From Microterricola gilva (GTDB lineage: Bacteria; Actinomycetota; Actinomycetes; Actinomycetales; Microbacteriaceae): 64,000 nucleotides of DNA. Of the stretch, positions 59,368 through 64,000 are shown piece after piece. The notes beneath the pieces were generated by a model. That model saw only the letters and a list, made by a program, of their open reading frames with translations. It ran no database searches and was not told the DNA's origin. The position numbers were made by a program, and so were the translations under genes. The stretch is from the NCBI RefSeq assembly GCF_004217495.1, contig NZ_SHLC01000001.1, forward strand, positions 3,286,001-3,350,000, written 5' to 3'. How positions within the stretch are numbered: position 1 is the first letter of the stretch; each line of letters starts with the position of its first letter.

Positions 59368-60399
59368 ATGGGCGCACAGCTCGGTGACAAGCCGGCTCAG
59401 ACACCCACGCCGACGCTGGAGATGGTGGCGGCGCTCTCCGGCGTGTCGCGCGCGACCGTCTCCCGCGTCGTCAACGGCTCGCTCACGGTCACGCCCGACA
59501 TCGTCGAGGCCGTGAACCGGGCGATCGCCGAGCTCAACTACGTGCCGAACCGCGCAGCCCGCATGCTGGCGAGCCGGCGCACGCAGGCGATCGCGCTGAT
59601 CGTGCCTGAGTCCTCTGCGAAGGTCTTCGCCGACCCCTTCTTCGCCCAGCTGGTGCAGGGGGTCGCGCTGCACCTGGCCGACACCGAGTACACGCTCACG
59701 ATGCTGATCGAGTCGGAGACGAACTCGGAGAAGACCAGGCGCTACCTGCTCGGCGGCAACGTGGACGGTGCCCTCGTCGTCTCGCACCACACCGGCGACC
59801 ACTCCTACGCGCGGCTGAGCGGCAGCCTGCCGATCGTCTACGGTGGGCGGCCACTGCTGCCGGACGACGGCGAGACGCTCTACATCGACGTCGACAACTC
59901 CGGCGGCGCCATGGCGGCGACGGAGCACCTGATCGGGCTCGGTCGCACCCGGATCGCCACCATCGCCGGCCCCGTCGACATGCCGCCGGGCGTCGACCGC
60001 CTGCTCGGCTGGCGGCGGGCGATGGAGGAGCGCGGGCTCGACGACTCGCTCGTCGAGCAGGGCGACTTCACGCTGGCATCCGGGGCCGAGGCCATGCGCA
60101 GGCTGCTGGAGCGCGATCCGCGAATCGACGCCGTCTTCGCGGCGAACGACCAGATGGCGGCCGGTGCTTACCAGGCCATCGCCGAGGCCGGTCGACGCGT
60201 TCCGGATGACGTGGCCGTCGTCGGCTTCGACGACAACTACTTCGCCGAGACGGCGACCCCGCAGCTCACGACGGTGCACCAGCCGTCGGTCGAGATGGGC
60301 GCGGCCATGGCGGCGCTGCTCGTGCAGGTGATCGAGGGCAAGCCGTACGAGCCGCACTCGGTGCTGCAGACGACGCTCGTGCGCCGCGCCTCCGCCTAG
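59368..60399 (+). CDS. LacI-family repressor of the cellobiose operon (CebR-like)
   Basis: 343 residues from ATG 59368 with GGGAGG 5 nt away. HTH MVAALSGVSRATVSRVVNGS, hinge NRAARMLASRRTQAIALIVP, then a periplasmic-binding-type ligand domain (DGALVVSHHTGD, YIDVDNSGGAMAATEHLIGL, PDDVAVVGFDDNYFAETATP). It likely binds the three GAGAGCGCTCTC boxes and leaves on cellobiose. Its place at the operon end differs from Streptomyces, where cebR is separate. A TAGGGT box at 59333 may give it an extra promoter. Confidence 0.9.
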   Translation: MGAQLGDKPAQTPTPTLEMVAALSGVSRATVSRVVNGSLTVTPDIVEAVNRAIAELNYVPNRAARMLASRRTQAIALIVPESSAKVFADPFFAQLVQGVALHLADTEYTLTMLIESETNSEKTRRYLLGGNVDGALVVSHHTGDHSYARLSGSLPIVYGGRPLLPDDGETLYIDVDNSGGAMAATEHLIGLGRTRIATIAGPVDMPPGVDRLLGWRRAMEERGLDDSLVEQGDFTLASGAEAMRRLLERDPRIDAVFAANDQMAAGAYQAIAEAGRRVPDDVAVVGFDDNYFAETATPQLTTVHQPSVEMGAAMAALLVQVIEGKPYEPHSVLQTTLVRRASA

Positions 60400-60412
60400 C
60401 CGGCATCCGCCC

Positions 60413-60904
60413 GTGAACTCCCCCGTCATCGGCCCCGCGACGCCAGAGGACATCGCCGGCATCCTGGAGGTGCAGGAGGCGAACCAGGAGGAGTCGGGCG
60501 GTACGCTCTCCGCACGCTTCTCGGCCGAGTGGTTCGCCGACGCGATCGCGAGTGGGTGGGTCATCGTCGCGCGGGACGATGACCGCATCGCCGGCTACGT
60601 CGCGTTCACCCCGCGCGAGGCACAGGCCCACATCCCGATCATCCAGACCATGCTCCGCTCAGGCACGAATCCGGGCGCCTACCTCCATGGCCCGATCTGT
60701 GTGGCGGAGGACTACCGCGGGCGGGGCCTGGCGAGCGGGCTGTTCGCGGCAGAGCGCGAGCACATGGATCACGCGGCGGTCAGCACGTTCATCCGGGAAG
60801 ACAACCGGGCATCTCGAGCGGCGCATCTGCGGATGGGGATGACGCAGGCGACGAGCTTCGAGCACGACGGCGTCCGTTACGTCGTGCTGGAGGCGGCGGA
60901 GTAG
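60413..60904 (+). CDS. GNAT-family N-acetyltransferase
   Basis: 163 residues from GTG 60413, 13 nt after the lacI-type gene. GNAT fold: PATPEDIAGILEVQEANQEE, WVIVARDDDRIAGYVAFTPR, the CoA loop ICVAEDYRGRGLASGLFAAE (motif A RGRG) and NRASRAAHLRMGM. Substrate unknown. Confidence 0.88.
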   Translation: MNSPVIGPATPEDIAGILEVQEANQEESGGTLSARFSAEWFADAIASGWVIVARDDDRIAGYVAFTPREAQAHIPIIQTMLRSGTNPGAYLHGPICVAEDYRGRGLASGLFAAEREHMDHAAVSTFIREDNRASRAAHLRMGMTQATSFEHDGVRYVVLEAAE

Positions 60905-60908
60905 CCGG

Positions 60909-61814
60909 CTACTCGAAGGTGACGGTCTCCAGGGCGGCGAAGCGGCCCCGCATCGTGTCGATCGCGGCCTGATTCTGATCGATCAGCACGAAGTTGCGGC
61001 CGAGCTCGGCCGCGACGGCTCCGGTGGTCCCGCTGCCGGCGAAGAAGTCCAGCACGGTGTCGCCCTCGCGCGACGAGGCCTGGATGATGCGCCGCAGGAT
61101 GCCGGCCGGCTTCTGTGTCGGGTAGCCGGTCTTCTCCTTGCCGGTCGGTGAGACGATCGTGTGCCACCAGACGTCGGTGGGCAGCTTGCCCCGCTCGGCC
61201 TTTTCCGGGGTGACCAGGCCGGGCGCCATGTACGGCTCCCGATCGACCGTGGCCGAGTCGAAGTAGTAGGCAGCCGGGTTCTTCACGTAGACGAGGATCG
61301 TGTCGTGCTTGGTCGGCCAGCGGCTCTTCGACTTGGCGCCGTAGTCGTAGGCCCAGATGATCTCGTTGAGGAAGCACTCCCGGCCGAACAGGGCGTCGAG
61401 CAGCACCTTCGCGTAGTGCGCCTCACGGTAGTCCAGGTGCAGGTAGAGCGTGCCGTCATCCGCGAGCAGGCGCCAGGCCTCGAGCAGCCGCGGTTCCAGG
61501 AACTGCCAGTAGTCCTCGAAGCGGTCGTCGTAGCGCATGAGATCGCCGCGGATGCGCTCGTAGAACTGCCCCTTGAATCCGCTCACGGCACCGGCGGCGT
61601 GGGCGCCGTCGGCATCCGGTTTGCTGCGCACGCTCGTGCTGGTCGCCCTGCTCTGCGAGCGCCCCGTGTTGAACGGCGGGTCCAGGTAGATCAGCGTGAA
61701 CGACTCATCCGCGAACTCGGAGAGCACCGCGAGGTTGTCTGCGTGGATCACCCGGCCGCTCGGCGGCGCGCTCGGCTCCGTGACCTCGGGGTCGGGAGCG
61801 GCAGATTCGGGCAT
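60909..61814 (-). CDS. Orphan site-specific DNA methyltransferase
   Basis: 301 residues. Catalytic motif IV SFTLIYLDPPFNTGRSQSR comes first (DPPF) and AdoMet motif I VLDFFAGSGTTGAVAAELGR near the end: the beta-class order of amino-methyltransferases. Also DGTLYLHLDYREAHYAKVLL and EIIWAYDYGAKSKSRWPTKH. It methylates adenine N6 or cytosine N4; target not readable. No restriction enzyme is adjacent, so it is an orphan. ATG 61814 is 6 nt after TAGACT. Confidence 0.93.
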   Translation of the reverse strand: MPESAAPDPEVTEPSAPPSGRVIHADNLAVLSEFADESFTLIYLDPPFNTGRSQSRATSTSVRSKPDADGAHAAGAVSGFKGQFYERIRGDLMRYDDRFEDYWQFLEPRLLEAWRLLADDGTLYLHLDYREAHYAKVLLDALFGRECFLNEIIWAYDYGAKSKSRWPTKHDTILVYVKNPAAYYFDSATVDREPYMAPGLVTPEKAERGKLPTDVWWHTIVSPTGKEKTGYPTQKPAGILRRIIQASSREGDTVLDFFAGSGTTGAVAAELGRNFVLIDQNQAAIDTMRGRFAALETVTFE

Positions 61815-61921
61815 CCGCCCAGTCTAGGCACCCTCATGCCGCACTCAGTTTTCTCGGCCGGCTCCTTGCTACTCTGACGGCGCCGCAGTCCTGCGTCGAA
61901 CCCCCATTTGAGGAGTCCCCC

Positions 61922-62251
61922 GTGAACTGTCCCATCGACAACGCCCAGCTCGTGATGAGTGAGCGCTCCGGCATCGAGATCGACTACTGCCCGCAGTGCC
62001 GTGGCGTGTGGCTCGACCGTGGCGAGCTCGACAAGATCATCGAGCGCTCCTTCGGCGCGGCACCGGCCCAGCAGGCTCCGGCCCAGGCGCCGGCGCAGCC
62101 CGTTCAGCACGGCTACCAGCAGCAGCCCGGATACCAGCACCAGCCACAGCAGGGCTTCAACCCGCGCGAGCTGTTCGGAGGCGGTCAGAGCACCGACCAG
62201 TACGGCCGCAAGCGCAAGAAGGACAACTGGCTCAGCGAGCTCTTCGACTGA
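61922..62251 (+). CDS. zf-TFIIB-domain protein, 109 aa
   Basis: Starts GTG 61922 with GAGGAG 6 nt away. CP (residue 3) and YCPQCRGVWLDRGELDKIIE form the TFIIB-like zinc ribbon (first pair CPIDN, second CPQC). Then a Gln/Pro-rich linker and a basic end YGRKRKKDNWLSELFD. These proteins occur singly in many bacteria; role unknown. Confidence 0.9.
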   Translation: MNCPIDNAQLVMSERSGIEIDYCPQCRGVWLDRGELDKIIERSFGAAPAQQAPAQAPAQPVQHGYQQQPGYQHQPQQGFNPRELFGGGQSTDQYGRKRKKDNWLSELFD

Positions 62252-62289
62252 GCCGCGGGCGTCTCCGCCCGAAACTCACGCCCGCAGTT

Positions 62290-62351
62290 GCGCGCCAGTT
62301 ACCGCGCTATGCGCCAGTAGTTTCTACGGCGTAGCGCGGTAACTGGCGCGC
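62290..62351. terminator. Long inverted repeat between convergent genes
   Basis: Perfect 20-nt arms (62290-62309 and 62332-62351), core GCGCGCCAGTTACCGCGCTA. It lies between the zf-TFIIB gene and the end of the LacI-type gene. No T-run; could be a terminator for both or a REP element. Confidence 0.65.
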
Positions 62352-62363
62352 GGGCCGCAGCCG

Positions 62364-63296
62364 TCAGGCCGACTCGCGCCGGATGACGCTGGCCGGGCCG
62401 GGAAGCTCCGACCCCGGGTCGAGCCCGAGCACGGTGCGTGCCGCGCGGCGCCCGAACGCCGCGGTGTCGATGCGCACCGTGGTCAGCGCCGGGCTGAAGA
62501 GCTCGCCGGCGGCGGAATCATCGAAGCCGATCACGGCGAGGGCGCGCGGCACGGCGATGCCCAGACGTTGCGCGGCGGAGAGCACGCGCAGCGCACTCTC
62601 GTCGTCGGTGCCTGCGACCGCCGTGATCGCGGGATTCCGCGCTGTGAACTCTGCGAGCGCCGCGCGGTCGCCCTCCGCCGTTCCCGGCAGCACGAAGCTC
62701 TGCACGGCCGGCAGGCCGGCATTCATGGCCGTGCGCTCTGCGTAGCCGCGCCGGAGCCCGGCCAGGTGCGCGATGCGCTCGTTCGCGGTCACCGCCATGC
62801 CGATCCGCTCGTGGCCCCGCTCGATCAGGTAGCCGATCTGCACGGCCGTGTGGGCGGCGAGCCCATTCACCCAGCCGCCGTCCGCGCCCTCGGCGGCGGC
62901 GCCGAAGTAGTAGCTGTCGAGATCGAGCACCGCCCGCGGGGCGATCGCCGTGGCAAGTTGCTCGCTGTCGCCAGGCCGCTCTCCGTAGCGCACGAGCAGG
63001 GTGAAGCCGAGGCGCTCGAGCTCCTCGTCGAGGCCATCGATGAAGCCGGCGAGGCTCGTGCCGCCGTGCGGCAGGCGCGCGGCCTTCAGCACGACGATGC
63101 GGGAGCTGCCCTCGCGCAGTGCCCTGGCGACACCGTGCGGCAGGTAGCCGAGCTCGGCGGCCGCGCGGCGAACGCGCTCGCGGGTCGCCGGCGCGATCGT
63201 CTGGTCCGGTGTGTCGTTCAACACGAAACTCACCGTGGCCGGCGAGACCCCGCTCGCCCTGGCGACGTCTTTCATCGTTGCGCGCGCAGCTGCCAC
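62364..63296 (-). CDS. LacI-family transcriptional regulator
   Basis: 310 residues from GTG 63296 with AGGAGG 7 nt upstream. HTH TMKDVARASGVSPATVSFVL NDTP, hinge YLPHGVARALREGS, ligand domain with AVIGFDDSAAGELFSPALTT. Divergent from the alcohol/polyol dehydrogenase at 63438, which is its likely target. Slightly shorter than usual (330-340), with a reduced ligand domain but no frameshift seen. Confidence 0.9.
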   Translation of the reverse strand: MAAARATMKDVARASGVSPATVSFVLNDTPDQTIAPATRERVRRAAAELGYLPHGVARALREGSSRIVVLKAARLPHGGTSLAGFIDGLDEELERLGFTLLVRYGERPGDSEQLATAIAPRAVLDLDSYYFGAAAEGADGGWVNGLAAHTAVQIGYLIERGHERIGMAVTANERIAHLAGLRRGYAERTAMNAGLPAVQSFVLPGTAEGDRAALAEFTARNPAITAVAGTDDESALRVLSAAQRLGIAVPRALAVIGFDDSAAGELFSPALTTVRIDTAAFGRRAARTVLGLDPGSELPGPASVIRRESA

Positions 63297-63363
63297 CCGC
63301 CGACCTCCTCTCGCAATCCTGTGAGGCGACCGAGCGTCATGCCCGCCGCCTTTCCCTCAACAC

Positions 63364-63386
63364 TAGACTGGACTAATTCGATTTAG
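63364..63386. promoter_or_regulatory. Candidate LacI-type operator before the dehydrogenase
   Basis: CTAATTCGATTTAG (63373-63386) is a near-palindrome around CG, like LacI-family boxes, next to a TAGACT box (63364-63369) on the + strand. It lies between the divergent regulator and dehydrogenase genes. Confidence 0.45.
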
Positions 63387-63437
63387 CAGCGCAGCGGTCG
63401 CCGCGGCATCCGCTGGCACGAGAAAGGACACGGTTCG

Positions 63438-64000
63438 ATGAGAGCTGTCATGGTCACCGGCCCCGGAACGACGGATGTCGTCGAGATCGATCGGCCCGTC
63501 GCGGGCCCGACGGACGTGCTGGTCCGCATCCGCGCCTGCGGCATCTGTGGCTCCGACCACATGTACACGCTGTACGGCGGGATCCCGCCGCGCCAGGGCG
63601 CGACCCCGCTCGGCCACGAGCCGGCCGGTGAGGTTGAGGCCGTCGGTGCCGAGGTGCGGGGCGTCGAGGTCGGCGACCACGTCGTGATCAACCCGATGGC
63701 GGCCTCCGACGGCATCATTGGCTCCGGCGGAGCCCAGGGCGCGTTCTCCTCACACATCGTTCTGCTCGACGCCGTCGCCGGCGTGCACTTCCGCGTCATC
63801 CCGAAGGAGATCCCCTTCGAGGTCGCGGCCCTCAACGAGCCGATGGCCGTCGCGCGGCACGCCGTGAACCGCTCGGGCGCGACCGTCGGCGAGCGCGCCG
63901 TCGTGTTCGGCGCAGGCCCCATCGGGCTCGGTGTACTGCTCAGCCTCAAGGCCAAGGGCGTCGAGCACGTCGTCGTGATCGATGTGCTGCCCGGGCGCCT
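63438..64000 (+). CDS. Zinc-containing alcohol/polyol dehydrogenase (3' truncated by window)
   Basis: 188 codons visible. MDR zinc enzyme: RIRACGICGSDHMYTLYGG (catalytic Cys and Ser), GHEPAGEVEAVGAEVRGVEV, and the NAD part VFGAGPIGLGVLLSLKAKGV. The structural-zinc Cys cluster is missing at the usual place (HVVINPMAASDGIIGSGGAQ), as in sorbitol or threonine-type members lacking it. AGAAAGGA at 63421 is the ribosome site. Substrate unknown. Confidence 0.9.
   Translation, partial: MRAVMVTGPGTTDVVEIDRPVAGPTDVLVRIRACGICGSDHMYTLYGGIPPRQGATPLGHEPAGEVEAVGAEVRGVEVGDHVVINPMAASDGIIGSGGAQGAFSSHIVLLDAVAGVHFRVIPKEIPFEVAALNEPMAVARHAVNRSGATVGERAVVFGAGPIGLGVLLSLKAKGVEHVVVIDVLPGR

Overview
The window is high-GC actinobacterial DNA. 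GAC and CTC/CTG codons are preferred, the octamer GGATGCCG and its complement recur, many start codons lie 6-8 nt behind a TAnnnT box, and the order serS-HAD phosphatase / diacylglycerol-kinase / pheA / pgm together with cebR-type sugar genes points to Microbacteriaceae (Leifsonia, Salinibacterium or Cryobacterium-like). The species cannot be fixed from the sequence alone.

Layout. 1-12.5 kb: host genes (end of a histidine kinase, MarR regulator, TetR-controlled DHA2 drug exporter, secreted lytic transglycosylase, acyl-CoA synthetase, a large secreted six-hairpin glycosidase). 12.53-30.24 kb: a complete-looking temperate siphophage of only 17.7 kb, integrated in tRNA-Arg(ACG), with a 36-bp direct repeat at its ends. 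30.2-47 kb: tRNA-Arg, flavin and F420-type oxidoreductases, an ohrR-ohr organic-peroxide module, LtrA-type membrane protein, two tRNA-Ser genes, an LCP cell-wall protein, serS, a lipid kinase, pheA and pgm. 47-54 kb: a cell-surface group (two related amidase-domain proteins flanking a cadherin-like LAxTG surface protein, an MFS exporter, a VanY-type carboxypeptidase). 54.3-60.4 kb: a cellobiose/beta-glucoside operon (binding protein, two permeases, GH1 glucosidase, LacI regulator) behind a strong promoter with three CebR-type boxes. 60.4-64 kb: acetyltransferase, orphan DNA methyltransferase, zf-TFIIB protein, a second LacI regulator and a truncated zinc alcohol dehydrogenase.

The most interesting system is the prophage immunity region. 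The repressor gene (29937-30242) runs into attR and its stop codon is formed at the junction with the host tRNA. Joining the prophage ends in silico extends the repressor frame by 24 codons, and the new stop overlaps (ATGA) the start of the next gene at the left end, upstream of the integrase. The attachment site therefore lies inside the repressor gene and integration removes its C-terminal tail. This is the design of integration-dependent immunity known from mycobacteriophages such as BPs, here in a minimal Microbacteriaceae prophage. The phage also restores the tRNA's terminator within the repressor coding sequence, fuses its capsid protease to the major capsid protein with a strong internal start, has a similar internal start in its endolysin, and uses a -1 slippery site in its tail chaperone genes.

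Phage transcription: a leftward operon from a palindromic operator/promoter at 29845-29883 runs through replication, packaging, head, tail and lysis genes in tightly overlapping order; a rightward operon (repressor, small protein, integrase, HTH protein) exists as one unit only in the excised circle.
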